Source of the DNA: Flavobacteriaceae bacterium
Lineage (GTDB): Bacteria > Bacteroidota > Bacteroidia > Flavobacteriales > Flavobacteriaceae
Assembly: GCA_023264015.1 (NCBI GenBank)
Contig: JALQTJ010000001.1
Location: 103,832-167,831, forward strand
Direction: 5' to 3'
DNA length: 64,000 nucleotides
Positions 10,333 to 20,008 of this stretch are shown here, in pieces (the first letter of the stretch is position 1; every line of letters begins with the position of its first letter). The notes under the pieces were generated by a model. That model was not told the origin of the DNA. It made no database searches and was given only the letters and a program-made list of their open reading frames with translations. A program made the position numbers and the translations under genes.

Positions 10333-12675
10333 TTACTTCTCTGTTAGATATGAGATTAATTTCTTGTTTTCTTCAACGGTCCCCACTGATATTCTAAGCG
10401 TATTTTCACAATTGAGTTGGGCGCTTCTATTACGAACCACAAAACCCCTTTCTACCAACGCATTGTATCTAGATGTAGCATCGTCTACCCGCACCAAAAT
10501 AAAATTTGAATCTGATGGAAATACCTTAGAAACCCATAGGCATTGCTCAAGAGCCTTTTTTAATTCCTCTCTTTGTTTTTTCAGCAATTCAATTTCACTA
10601 ACAATGTCCTTTGAGTTTTGAAGACGCTCTAAAGCAACGTTCTGACTCAATGCGTTTACATTGTAAGGAGGTTTAATGCGATTCATCCAGTTGACTAGCT
10701 CTGAGGATGTTACGGCAACACCAAGACGCAACCCGGCTAAGCCATATGCCTTAGAAAGCGTTCGCACTACAATTAGATTTGAATACTTCCCTAACCGTTG
10801 AACTAGCGAAGGACGCTCACTGAAATCTATATAGGCCTCGTCCACTACTACAAGGGTATTTGCCCGCTCTATGACTTGAATAATTTGCTCTAGGTTTAAA
10901 TGATTTCCTGTTGGATTGTTTGGCGAACAAATAAACACCATGGCCGTCATTGGATCTACGCTGGATAACAAGTTATTTGCATCGAGATCAAACTGCTCAT
11001 CTAAACCAACACGACGGTAATGAATGTCGTATTTCTCGGCTAAGACTTGATACATCCCATAAGAAGGATCAATGGCAACCACATTACTCTTCGAAGGCTT
11101 TGCGAACAACTGAAACAACAACTCTAGCACTTCATCACTTCCGTTTCCAATGAAAAGCTGACTGCGGTCAACTTCCCATAATTCAGCTAATTTCTCCTTC
11201 AACAGCATTTGTTGTGGATCAGGATAGCGATTGCGACCCGTATTAAATGGATTTTCGTTCGCATCTAACCAGGTGTAATCTTTGTTCTTGTCTTTAAATT
11301 CATCTCTGGCCGAACTGTAAACTTCAGCGGTTCTTAAATGAGGTTGAATTCGTTCTTTAAGGTTAAACTTCGGTTCTTGAATAGAATTTCCTTTAAGGAA
11401 CTCAAGACGCTTGGTGACAGCCCTTTCATGAGCCGTTAAAGATTCTGCTCTAGCCATTTCCTCTATCGCAGGTCCAAGTGTTGTAATACCCAAAGAGCTA
11501 ATGCGTTGAAAGGTTATCGCTTTTAAATAGCTGTCTAGGTTTACCCCGCTATATTGTCTAGCAAATCCATTGGTCGGCAATGTGTGGTTGGTTCCCGAAG
11601 CATAGTCTCCTGCACTTTCTGGAGTGAAATTTCCAACAAATACAGATCCGGCATTTCGAACGTGTTCGAGCATGATCTCAGGATACTCACTGGCAATGAT
11701 ATAATGCTCTGGAGCGTAGTAATTGATAAAGTCAGCAGCAGTCTTAGCATCATTAAAAACAACTGTTCTGCTATTCTCTAAGGCATCCTTAGCAAACCCT
11801 TTACGACTAAGCGATTCGAGTTGTACGTCAAGTTCTTTGTTTACTTTCTCAGAAAGCGACGCATCGGTGGTCACCAATACTACCTGACTGTCAGACCCGT
11901 GTTCTGCTTGACTTAACAAGTCAGCTGCTATAAAAGAAGGTATTGACGTCTCATCGCCATAAACCAGTAACTCACTAGGGCCGGCAGGCATATCAATTGC
12001 TACCCACTTTTGAGCCGCATACTGCTTCGCGGCAGTGACATATTGATTACCTGGACCAAAAATCTTGTAGACTTTAGAAACTGATTCTGTACCGATAGCC
12101 AATGCCGCTATAGCCTGTACCCCTCCTAAAGGGTGAACTGATGAAACTCCGCACAACTTGGCTGCGTATAGAATTTCAGGTGCAATCGGCCTATCGGCCT
12201 GTTGCGGGGTACAGAGTACAATTTCTTTACAGCCCGCAATAGTTGCAGGAATAGCGAGCATCAACACCGTAGAAAACAAAGGTGCTGTTCCTCCTGGAAT
12301 GTAAATACCTACTTTCTCAATAGGCGTCTTTTTTTGCCAACACGAAACGCCTTGCTGCGTTTCTATGTAAACCTCTGAAGTGCGCTGAGCCTCATGAAAG
12401 TGTCTTATATTTTGCGCTGCAGTCTGAATAGCATTTTTAAGCGTTTCTGAGAGCTTTTCTGCTGCTTCATCAATTTCAGAAGTACTAACTCGCAATGCTG
12501 ACAGCTTAGCCTTGTCGTATGTATGTGCAAATTCAATGAGTGCCTTGTCGCCTCGTTTTTCAACCTCTTGAAAAACACGCTCTACAAGCGTGTTGAGTTC
12601 GCTGTAATCCCTTGTTGGGCGCTCGATTAAGGCTTCCCAACTTTTCGGTTCTGGATTAACAAAACACTTCATCAC
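10333..12675 (-). CDS. hisDC: fused histidinol dehydrogenase - histidinol-phosphate aminotransferase
   Basis: One uninterrupted 780 aa ORF: HisD (IDMPAGPSELLVYGDETS, NHTLPTNGFARQYSGVNLDSY) then HisC (DANENPFN, FICSPNNPTGNHLN, LSKAYGLAGLRLG) joined by a short linker (LKGNSIQEPK). Confidence 0.93.
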   Translation of the reverse strand: MMKCFVNPEPKSWEALIERPTRDYSELNTLVERVFQEVEKRGDKALIEFAHTYDKAKLSALRVSTSEIDEAAEKLSETLKNAIQTAAQNIRHFHEAQRTSEVYIETQQGVSCWQKKTPIEKVGIYIPGGTAPLFSTVLMLAIPATIAGCKEIVLCTPQQADRPIAPEILYAAKLCGVSSVHPLGGVQAIAALAIGTESVSKVYKIFGPGNQYVTAAKQYAAQKWVAIDMPAGPSELLVYGDETSIPSFIAADLLSQAEHGSDSQVVLVTTDASLSEKVNKELDVQLESLSRKGFAKDALENSRTVVFNDAKTAADFINYYAPEHYIIASEYPEIMLEHVRNAGSVFVGNFTPESAGDYASGTNHTLPTNGFARQYSGVNLDSYLKAITFQRISSLGITTLGPAIEEMARAESLTAHERAVTKRLEFLKGNSIQEPKFNLKERIQPHLRTAEVYSSARDEFKDKNKDYTWLDANENPFNTGRNRYPDPQQMLLKEKLAELWEVDRSQLFIGNGSDEVLELLFQLFAKPSKSNVVAIDPSYGMYQVLAEKYDIHYRRVGLDEQFDLDANNLLSSVDPMTAMVFICSPNNPTGNHLNLEQIIQVIERANTLVVVDEAYIDFSERPSLVQRLGKYSNLIVVRTLSKAYGLAGLRLGVAVTSSELVNWMNRIKPPYNVNALSQNVALERLQNSKDIVSEIELLKKQREELKKALEQCLWVSKVFPSDSNFILVRVDDATSRYNALVERGFVVRNRSAQLNCENTLRISVGTVEENKKLISYLTEK

Positions 12676-13529
12676 AAGAACATTTTTTCAATACTACTCA
12701 CCAAAATCCCCTCAGCCCCGTTTTCTTTTAGCTTTTCAATGACTTGCCAAAACGTTTTCTCTTCAATAACCGTGTGAACTGAAACCCAATCCTTATCTGC
12801 CAATGGAAGTACGCTTGGACTCCGCATTCCAGGAAGTAATCGTACAACCGCGTCTAGGTTAGCCTTTGGAACGTTCATGAGCACATACTTATGCCCTCTT
12901 GCGCGTAAAACCCCTCTAAGTCTAAAAAGAAGGTCTACTATACGAGGATCTTCTGCTTTACAAAGTGGAGATAGTGCCAGAACTGCTTGGCTTTTTAATA
13001 ATACCTCAACCTCTTTTAAGTTGTTTTTAAAAAGCGTGCTTCCACTACTTACGATATCGCAGATAGCATCTGACAAGCCTATATTTGGCGCGATCTCAAC
13101 TGATCCATTGATGACGTGAATATCTGCATCAATGCTGTTCTTAGATAAGAATCCTTTAACGGTATTAGGATAAGAAGTAGCAATGCGTTTACCGTCTAGA
13201 TCTTTTACCGAATTGAAATTACTTCCTTTGGGTACAGCGATGGATACACGACACTTTGAAAAGCCAAGACGCTCAATAACTGGTATTTCATCTCCTTTCT
13301 CCACCAAAAGATTCTCCCCAATGATCGCCAGATCTACCACCCCATCTTTGAGATAATTAGGAATATCTCCATTTCTGAGGTAATACACCTCTAAGGGATA
13401 GGTGTGCGATTCTACCTTTAGCTGGTCTTTGCCGTTGAACAAAGAGATGCCAGCCTCTTTTAGCAAGGCAAGAGAGTCTTCATTAAGTCTCCCTGATTTC
13501 TGAATTGCGATTTTTAATCTCTCACTCAT
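12672..13529 (-). CDS. hisG: ATP phosphoribosyltransferase (long form)
   Basis: LKIAIQKSGRLNEDSLALL, DLAIIGENLL, C-terminal regulatory domain. Confidence 0.96.
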   Translation of the reverse strand: MSERLKIAIQKSGRLNEDSLALLKEAGISLFNGKDQLKVESHTYPLEVYYLRNGDIPNYLKDGVVDLAIIGENLLVEKGDEIPVIERLGFSKCRVSIAVPKGSNFNSVKDLDGKRIATSYPNTVKGFLSKNSIDADIHVINGSVEIAPNIGLSDAICDIVSSGSTLFKNNLKEVEVLLKSQAVLALSPLCKAEDPRIVDLLFRLRGVLRARGHKYVLMNVPKANLDAVVRLLPGMRSPSVLPLADKDWVSVHTVIEEKTFWQVIEKLKENGAEGILVSSIEKMFL

Positions 13530-13533
13530 AGGT

Positions 13534-13572
13534 AAAAAATTAAGGCCCGAATGAATGCTTCAAACGGGCCTT
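13534..13572 (-). terminator. intrinsic terminator/attenuator hairpin between the his leader peptide and hisG
   Basis: Minus strand AAGGCCCG TT TGAA GCA TTCA TT CGGGCCTT AA TTTTTT: 8-bp GC-rich stem, 2x2 internal loop, 4-bp upper stem, then T6 (13539-13534). Confidence 0.88.
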
Positions 13573-13596
13573 TAGTGAATATATTAGACAACACCA

Positions 13597-13650
13597 TTAA
13601 CTCGTCTGAGCGGAGCAAAAAATATGGTGATGTGTGTGATTTAAAAACAT
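13597..13650 (-). CDS. hisL: histidine operon leader peptide MFLNHTHHHIFCSAQTS (17 aa)
   Basis: ATG TTT TTA AAT CAC ACA CAT CAC CAT ATT TTT TGC TCC GCT CAG ACG AGT TAA; four His codons within five, directly upstream of a terminator and hisG. Confidence 0.88.
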   Translation of the reverse strand: MFLNHTHHHIFCSAQTS

Positions 13651-13654
13651 AAGA

Positions 13655-13685
13655 CAAAAGTAAACTTCTATTTTGACTTACAAAA
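13655..13685 (-). promoter_or_regulatory. his operon promoter (TTTTG-N18-TACTTTTG)
   Basis: Minus strand -33 TTTTG (13685-13681), 18-nt spacer, -7 TACTTTTG (13662-13655), matching Bacteroidetes TTTG-N(~19)-TANNTTTG; 4 nt upstream of the leader ATG. Confidence 0.82.
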
Positions 13686-13686
13686 T

Positions 13687-14502
13687 TTAATTATTCCCGA
13701 GAATTAAGGGTAAACCGCTATCTCCTGATCCTACCACTACAACTTTACTGTTTGGAGATTCCGAAAGCTTAAGCGTAGCATCTATCCCTTTATCTTGCAA
13801 AATTTTATCCGTCAATGAAGCGCTTAGAATACGGTTCGCATCTGCTTTTCCTTTCGCTTCGATGCGCTGACGTTCGGCCTCCTTTTCAGCAGTCACAAGG
13901 CGAAACTCATACTCTAAAGTTTCTTGCTCTTGCCTTAACTTCTTTTCAATAGCCTCGCGAATGGTCGGAGGAAGGGTAACGTCTCTTACCAGAATTTCAT
14001 TCAGTTGAATATACTGGTCATCAACAATCATTTTGGTCTCAGTGAATATTTCTTGCTGAATGGCATCTCGTTTAGAAGAATAGAGTTGTTCAGGGGTATA
14101 ACGCCCGACAACACTTCGTGCAGCCGAACGAATAGCCGGCAACAAAATACGATTGACGTATTGCTCACTCTTTTCTTGATGGAGCTTTCCTAAAGTCTCG
14201 TACTTTGGTTGAAACCAAGCTGAGGCATCGATTTGAATTTCAAGTCCATTCGATGAGAGCACCTTCATCTTCTCAAAAAGCTCTTGTTGACGTACCTCAT
14301 AAACAAAAACCCGGTTCCAAGGTGCTACGATATGAAAACCTTCGCCTAAGGGGCCTTCGTCAGTGACTACCCCACCACCAAAAGTTCTATACAACACACC
14401 TGCCTGACCAGATCCAATAGTAATGGCAGATTTAGAAATCAGGATGATTAAGACAAAAAAGCCTAAGATTCCTGGCAATACGTATTTCGGTAATCGTTCC
14501 AT
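13687..14502 (-). CDS. prohibitin/SPFH (band 7) family protein
   Basis: N-terminal TM, SPFH domain with LSSNGLEIQIDASAWFQP, AARSVVGRYTPEQLYSSKRDAIQQEI. Confidence 0.87.
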   Translation of the reverse strand: MERLPKYVLPGILGFFVLIILISKSAITIGSGQAGVLYRTFGGGVVTDEGPLGEGFHIVAPWNRVFVYEVRQQELFEKMKVLSSNGLEIQIDASAWFQPKYETLGKLHQEKSEQYVNRILLPAIRSAARSVVGRYTPEQLYSSKRDAIQQEIFTETKMIVDDQYIQLNEILVRDVTLPPTIREAIEKKLRQEQETLEYEFRLVTAEKEAERQRIEAKGKADANRILSASLTDKILQDKGIDATLKLSESPNSKVVVVGSGDSGLPLILGNN

Positions 14503-14513
14503 AATAAATGAGT

Positions 14514-15257
14514 TTAAGTTAACATTCCGCCATCAACCAGAAGTACCTGTCCAGTAACATAAGAAGAAAGGTCTGAAGCAAAAAATAGGCAAGCATTTGC
14601 TACATCTGTAACGGTGCCACCTCTTTTAAGCGGGATTCCATCTCTCCATTGTTGAACAACAGCCTCATCGAGTTGAGCGGTCATTTCTGTTTCTATAAAT
14701 CCGGGTGCGATAGCGTTTGATCGTATGTTTCTAGATCCCAACTCTAAAGCAATTGATTTTGTAAATCCAATTATCCCTGCTTTTGAAGCTGCATAATTCG
14801 CCTGACCTGCATTTCCTTTGACTCCTACAATAGAACTGACATTGATGATAGACCCAGATCGTTGCTTTAGAAATCCGCGTTGAAATGCTTTTGTCATATT
14901 AAAAACAGACTTTAAGTTCACTCGAATTACTTCGTCAAATTCTTCTTCCGACATACGCATCAGCAAGTTGTCTCGGGTAATCCCTGCATTATTAATGAGT
15001 ACGTCTACTGTTTCGAAATCAGAGGCCACTTCACTAGCCAAGAGTTCGCAAGCCTCAAAACTTGCCGCGTCGCTTTTGTATGATTTCACTTTTACTCCAT
15101 AAGTAGAAAGCTCCTTTTCAAGCGCTAACGCCTTGCTCTCACTTGAACTGTAGGTGAAAGCTACGTTCGCTCCATTTTGAGCAAACACTTCAGCGATTCC
15201 TCTTCCGATTCCTCTACTAGCTCCTGTAATAACTGCAGTTTTACCTTTTAAAAGCAT
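14514..15257 (-). CDS. fabG: 3-oxoacyl-[ACP] reductase
   Basis: TGASRGIGRGIA, NNAGITRDNLLMRM, YAASKAGIIGFTKSIALE, DGGM. Confidence 0.94.
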   Translation of the reverse strand: MLLKGKTAVITGASRGIGRGIAEVFAQNGANVAFTYSSSESKALALEKELSTYGVKVKSYKSDAASFEACELLASEVASDFETVDVLINNAGITRDNLLMRMSEEEFDEVIRVNLKSVFNMTKAFQRGFLKQRSGSIINVSSIVGVKGNAGQANYAASKAGIIGFTKSIALELGSRNIRSNAIAPGFIETEMTAQLDEAVVQQWRDGIPLKRGGTVTDVANACLFFASDLSSYVTGQVLLVDGGMLT

Positions 15258-15266
15258 ACATAAAAA

Positions 15267-16139
15267 TTAGGATAAAACTTCTTTCACCTTTTCCCCAATA
15301 AGTGCAGGAGAATCAACTACATGAATACCGCACTCGCGCATAATGCGTTTCTTCGCTTGAGCCGTATCATCGCTTCCGCCTACAATAGCACCAGCATGCC
15401 CCATGGTTCTACCTGCAGGAGCTGTTTCTCCGGCAATAAATCCGATAACAGGTTTCTTGATACCACTGTTTTTATACCAGTGAGCGGCATCCGATTCTAA
15501 TTGTCCACCTATTTCGCCAATCATAACTACAGCATCGGTTTCTTCATCATTCATCAAGAGCTCTAAGGCTTCTTTAGTGGTGGTACCGATAATCGGATCT
15601 CCACCAATACCAATCGCAGTAGAAATACCTAGGCCTTGACGTACCACTTGATCTGCTGCCTCATACGTTAACGTACCCGATTTCGACACCAATCCCACAC
15701 GCCCTTTCTTAAACACAAAACCTGGCATAATACCTACTTTGGCCTCCTCTGGTGTAATTACTCCCGGACAGTTAGGGCCAATCATACGGCAATCGTGCTT
15801 TTTAAGATAATCGTAAACCTTCACCATATCAGCTACTGGAATACCCTCTGTGATCGTGATGATCACTTTGATTCCTGCATTGGCTGCCTCCATGATCGCA
15901 TCCGCTGCGAAAGCTGGCGGAACAAAGAGAATCGAAGTGTCAGCACCCGTTTCTTTGACGGCATCTCTAACGGTATTAAAAACAGGTAGATTTAAATGTG
16001 TTTGGCCTCCTTTTCCAGGGGTTACACCACCAACAACGGGTGATCCGTATTCAATCATCTGCTCTGCATGGAAGGTACCTTCGGTTCCGGTAAAACCTTG
16101 TACAATAATCTTTGAATCTTTATTAACGAGTACGCTCAT
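15267..16139 (-). CDS. sucD: succinyl-CoA ligase alpha subunit
   Basis: [45 protein letters not shown]. Confidence 0.95.
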   Translation of the reverse strand: MSVLVNKDSKIIVQGFTGTEGTFHAEQMIEYGSPVVGGVTPGKGGQTHLNLPVFNTVRDAVKETGADTSILFVPPAFAADAIMEAANAGIKVIITITEGIPVADMVKVYDYLKKHDCRMIGPNCPGVITPEEAKVGIMPGFVFKKGRVGLVSKSGTLTYEAADQVVRQGLGISTAIGIGGDPIIGTTTKEALELLMNDEETDAVVMIGEIGGQLESDAAHWYKNSGIKKPVIGFIAGETAPAGRTMGHAGAIVGGSDDTAQAKKRIMRECGIHVVDSPALIGEKVKEVLS

Positions 16140-16155
16140 GTTGTATAATTTGTTG

Positions 16156-16163
16156 CAAAAATA
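16156..16163 (-). promoter_or_regulatory. -7 box TATTTTTG for sucD
   Basis: CAAAAATA on + strand, 16 nt upstream of the sucD ATG. Confidence 0.45.
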
Positions 16164-16193
16164 GGACGTATAGTTGGAACGAGAAGGTGATCT

Positions 16194-16760
16194 TTATTCT
16201 TTAACGCGTTCAATGTAAGTTCCCTTTTCTGTATCTACCTTCACCTTGTCTCCTTCATTGATAAATAAGGGTACATTGATACGTGCTCCTGTTTCGAGTA
16301 CTGCAGGTTTTGTCGCATTCGTTGCGGTATTTCCCTTAACTCCAGGCTCAGAAGAGGTTACCTCTAATACTACACTAGCAGGCATTTCAATACTCAAAGG
16401 CATATTGTCTTCAGCACTGAATAAGACAGAAACCACTTCGCCTTCTTTCAAAAGATCTGCAGCCTCTAAAAGTGAACGCTGAAATTCCATCTGATCGTAA
16501 TCTTCAGTATTCATAAAATGAAACGTATCTCCTTCAGCATACAAAAACTGAAAACTACGGGTCTCTACACGCACGTCTTCGATCTTGTGTCCAGCCGAAA
16601 AAGTATTGTCCAACACTTTACCATTTGTAACACTTTTGAGTTTTGTGCGCACAAAAGCAGGACCTTTTCCGGGTTTTACGTGAAGAAATTCAATGATTTT
16701 ATAAATGTCGTTGTTGTATCGAATACACAACCCTTTTCTAATGTCTGATGTACTTGCCAT
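16194..16760 (-). CDS. efp: elongation factor P
   Basis: RYNNDIYKIIEFLHVKPGKGPAFVRTKLKSVTNGKVLDNTFSAG; KPGKG loop. Confidence 0.96.
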   Translation of the reverse strand: MASTSDIRKGLCIRYNNDIYKIIEFLHVKPGKGPAFVRTKLKSVTNGKVLDNTFSAGHKIEDVRVETRSFQFLYAEGDTFHFMNTEDYDQMEFQRSLLEAADLLKEGEVVSVLFSAEDNMPLSIEMPASVVLEVTSSEPGVKGNTATNATKPAVLETGARINVPLFINEGDKVKVDTEKGTYIERVKE

Positions 16761-16763
16761 AAG

Positions 16764-17549
16764 TTATGAGTGATTAAAATAGCCTTTCATAATCCCGCGC
16801 TTAGAGGCACGGATAAATTCCAATATTTCATCCCGTTCTTCAGTGGCTTCCATTTCGGCCTCAAGAATTTGAACAGCTTGGGTATTGTTATAGTTCTTTT
16901 GATAGAGTATGCGGTAGATATCCTGTATCTCACGCACTTTTTCCGTAGAGAAACCGTTTCGCCTTAAACCGACAGAATTGACTCCAACAAACGAAAGAGG
17001 TTCGCGAGCCGCCTTTACGAAAGGGGGCACATCTTTTCGAACCAGTGCACCGCCAGTAACAAAGGCATGATGACCTATAGAGACAAACTGATGAACGGCA
17101 ACCATACCTGCCATAACAACGTTTTTTCCGACCACAACGTGTCCGGCAAGTGTCGAATTATTGCTGAAAATGCATCCATCCGATACAATACAATCGTGAG
17201 CAATATGGCAGTACGCCATGATCAAACAATTTGACCCAACCTGTGTCTTGTAGCGATCAGTAGTACCCCTATTGATGGTTACACACTCTCTAATGGTAGT
17301 GAAATCACCGATTTCAGTGGTTGTTTCTTCACCGTTATATTTTAGATCTTGTGGGGGTGCTGAAATAACAGAACCCGGAAAAATATTACAATTCTTTCCG
17401 ATACGCGCACCTTCCATGATCGTCACATTCGACCCTATCCAAGTACCCTCTCCGATTTCAACATTATTGTGAATCATTGCGAAAGGTTCGATGACTACAT
17501 TTTTAGCAATCTTAGCACCGGGGTGAACGTAGGCTAAAGGTTGATTCAT
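16764..17549 (-). CDS. lpxA: UDP-N-acetylglucosamine acyltransferase
   Basis: Left-handed beta-helix hexapeptides; NRGTTDRYKTQVGSNCLIMAYCHIAHDC. Confidence 0.95.
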   Translation of the reverse strand: MNQPLAYVHPGAKIAKNVVIEPFAMIHNNVEIGEGTWIGSNVTIMEGARIGKNCNIFPGSVISAPPQDLKYNGEETTTEIGDFTTIRECVTINRGTTDRYKTQVGSNCLIMAYCHIAHDCIVSDGCIFSNNSTLAGHVVVGKNVVMAGMVAVHQFVSIGHHAFVTGGALVRKDVPPFVKAAREPLSFVGVNSVGLRRNGFSTEKVREIQDIYRILYQKNYNNTQAVQILEAEMEATEERDEILEFIRASKRGIMKGYFNHS

Positions 17550-17563
17550 TTATGTGGTATAGC

Positions 17564-18949
17564 TTATTTAGTTTTTACGATTTGAGCCATCAACTCGGCC
17601 TCTGAAACCAACTTCTCTCCCACAAAAGCCGTAGCTTTCATATGACAGATACCTCGGCGAATTGGGGTGACTAGTTCACAATTAAAGATGAGGGTATCGC
17701 CTGGGTTTACTTGGTGTTTAAATCTCACGTTATCCATCTTCATGAAAAACGTTAGATAATTTTCAGGGTCTGGAACAGTACTTAATACCAGAATACCTCC
17801 TGTTTGCGCCATAGCCTCCACCTGTAAGACACCGGGCATAACAGGAGCTCCCGGAAAGTGACCCACAAAGAACGATTCATTCATGGTTACGTTTTTCAAC
17901 CCTACCACATGAGAATCGCTAAGCTCAAGAATCTTATCTATTAGCAGAAATGGCGGACGATGCGGTAAGATCTCCATTATTTTCACCGTATCCATTAAAG
18001 GCTCGGCGTTTACATCAACCTTCGGTCTACCAGTACGGCGCTCTTCTTTAATTTTTTTGTGGAGGAGTTTAGCAAATTCTGTATTTACAAAATGACCCGG
18101 CTTACACGCAATAATCCTCCCCTTGAATTTGGTTCCTACTAAAGTTAAGTCTCCAATAACATCTAATAATTTATGACGGGCTGCTTCGTTCGAATGTTTT
18201 AACTCTAGGTTATTCAATATCCCGTTCGGAGTGACCTCAATATCGTCACGTCCAAAGGCCTTTTTTAGCTTTTCTAGTGTAGCGGCTGAGAGCTCCTTGT
18301 CTACGTATACAATGGCATTATTCAGGTCTCCACCCTTGATTAATCCTTCATCTAAAAGGGTCTCTATATCATGTAAGAAACTGAAGGTACGAGCATCAGC
18401 AATTTCTGTAGCAAACTCATTCAGTGAATTCATGCTTGCATTCTGCGTGCCTAAAACATTTGTTCCAAAATCAACAAGTACAGATAACTCGTAGGTGTCA
18501 GAGGGTAAAACAATAACCTCGCTACCTGTCTTTTCATCTTTAAAATGTATCGGGTCTATCACCTCATAGACGTCGCGCTCTTCTTCTTGCTCAACGCTAC
18601 CTCCTTTTTGAAGTGCTTCTACAAATGCAATGGCTGATCCATCCATTATCGGAGGTTCACTCGCATCTAACTCAATAATGGCGTTATCGTAATCTAGACC
18701 TGTAAGTGCAGCTAAAACGTGTTCAGAGGTATGAATTTCAACACCATCTTTATCCAAAACTGTACTGCGTTGGGTGCGCGTCACATACTTAGATAAAGCC
18801 GGAACCTCTGGAGTTCCAGGAAGATCTACGCGTCTAAAAACAAATCCAGTATTTGGTTCTGCAGGACAAAAGGTAACCGTTACCTTTTTCCCTGTATGTA
18901 ACCCAATTCCTGACAGAGAAACGGGTTGTGCTAGCGTTTTCTGATTCAC
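17564..18949 (-). CDS. lpxC/fabZ: bifunctional UDP-3-O-acyl-GlcNAc deacetylase / 3-hydroxyacyl-ACP dehydratase
   Basis: LpxC N-half (SGIGLHTGKKV, SEHVLAALTGL, KHSNEAARHKLLDVIGDL) plus FabZ C-half (ILPHRPPFLLIDKI, GHFPGAPVMPGVLQVEAMAQ). Confidence 0.96.
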   Translation of the reverse strand: MNQKTLAQPVSLSGIGLHTGKKVTVTFCPAEPNTGFVFRRVDLPGTPEVPALSKYVTRTQRSTVLDKDGVEIHTSEHVLAALTGLDYDNAIIELDASEPPIMDGSAIAFVEALQKGGSVEQEEERDVYEVIDPIHFKDEKTGSEVIVLPSDTYELSVLVDFGTNVLGTQNASMNSLNEFATEIADARTFSFLHDIETLLDEGLIKGGDLNNAIVYVDKELSAATLEKLKKAFGRDDIEVTPNGILNNLELKHSNEAARHKLLDVIGDLTLVGTKFKGRIIACKPGHFVNTEFAKLLHKKIKEERRTGRPKVDVNAEPLMDTVKIMEILPHRPPFLLIDKILELSDSHVVGLKNVTMNESFFVGHFPGAPVMPGVLQVEAMAQTGGILVLSTVPDPENYLTFFMKMDNVRFKHQVNPGDTLIFNCELVTPIRRGICHMKATAFVGEKLVSEAELMAQIVKTK

Positions 18950-19980
18950 GAGTTTTGTGTTTTGAGTTGTTGCTCTAATTCCTTTATTCGTTGCTCTAAT
19001 TTGGCAAGATTCTTAAACAGTACGTAAGACTTATTGTAATTCGTATAATCGATTGCGGGAGTGCCCTGTAACTTTTCATTATCCTTAACATTTCGAGCAA
19101 TTCCTGTCTGTGCTTGAACCTTCACGTCATTTCCTATTGAAAGATGCCCAACAATACCCACTTGACCTCCTATTAAGGCACGTTTTCCTATTTTGGTAGA
19201 TCCTGCAATACCTGATTGAGCTGCGATAGCCGAATGGGCCCCAACGGTAACATTATGGGCTAAGTGTATCTGATTGTCAAGTTTGACACCCTCTTCAATT
19301 ACAGTACTGCCAAAGGTTGCTCTATCTATGGTGCAGCACGCTCCAATCTCGACATGGTCTTTCACAACCACATTGCCTAATTGTGGAATCTTAGAATAAA
19401 CCCCTTCAGCATCTGGAGCAAACCCGAAACCATCTGATCCTAAAACAGCGTTTGCATGTACAATCACATGTTGACCAATTTGAGTGCCGTGATAAAGCTT
19501 AGCACCTGTAAACAAAACACTATGGCGACCTATCTTAACACCTTCTCCCACAAATACTTGAGGATGAATCTCTACGCCTTCTTCAATCACCGCTCCTTTT
19601 GAGATGACAGCGCCTTCTCCGATGTAACAACTTGGATCTACTTGAGCGCCTTCATGTATACATGCAGACGAACTAATCCCTTCATAGGTAGGTCGTACCA
19701 TCTTTTCATACATTCGAAGCAATGCAGTAAAACTCGCATAAGGGTTTTTGACTTTAAGCAAAACAGCTTTAACAGGATGTTTGAGCTCTAAACCCTCATC
19801 TACAATAACAGCCGAAGCCTCGGTGGTGTATAGGTAATTTTCGTATTTCGGATTCGCCAAAAAAGACAAGCCTTTTGGGTTCCCTTGTTCAATAGCTGAA
19901 AAGTGGTCGATTTCAACAGAAGGGTCTCCAACTACCTTTGCCTCAATCCATTCTGCAATTTGTTCAACCTTGAAAATCAT
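18946..19980 (-). CDS. lpxD: UDP-3-O-(3-hydroxyacyl)glucosamine N-acyltransferase
   Basis: LpxD N-domain and hexapeptide repeats (LGSDGFGFAPD, HIDRATFGST-like region). Start set to MIFKVEQ at 19980 because the track start (19989) lies within a -7 box. Confidence 0.95.
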   Translation of the reverse strand: MIFKVEQIAEWIEAKVVGDPSVEIDHFSAIEQGNPKGLSFLANPKYENYLYTTEASAVIVDEGLELKHPVKAVLLKVKNPYASFTALLRMYEKMVRPTYEGISSSACIHEGAQVDPSCYIGEGAVISKGAVIEEGVEIHPQVFVGEGVKIGRHSVLFTGAKLYHGTQIGQHVIVHANAVLGSDGFGFAPDAEGVYSKIPQLGNVVVKDHVEIGACCTIDRATFGSTVIEEGVKLDNQIHLAHNVTVGAHSAIAAQSGIAGSTKIGKRALIGGQVGIVGHLSIGNDVKVQAQTGIARNVKDNEKLQGTPAIDYTNYNKSYVLFKNLAKLEQRIKELEQQLKTQNS

Positions 19981-19986
19981 AGAGCG

Positions 19987-19994
19987 CAAAGTTA
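19987..19994 (-). promoter_or_regulatory. -7 box TAACTTTG 6 nt upstream of the lpxD ATG
   Basis: CAAAGTTA on + strand. Confidence 0.5.
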
Positions 19995-20008
19995 AACAAT
20001 TCTAAGGT

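Noticed and set aside
17564-18949. LpxC-FabZ fusion as a novel architecture
   Set aside because: This bifunctional fusion is well established in Bacteroidetes.
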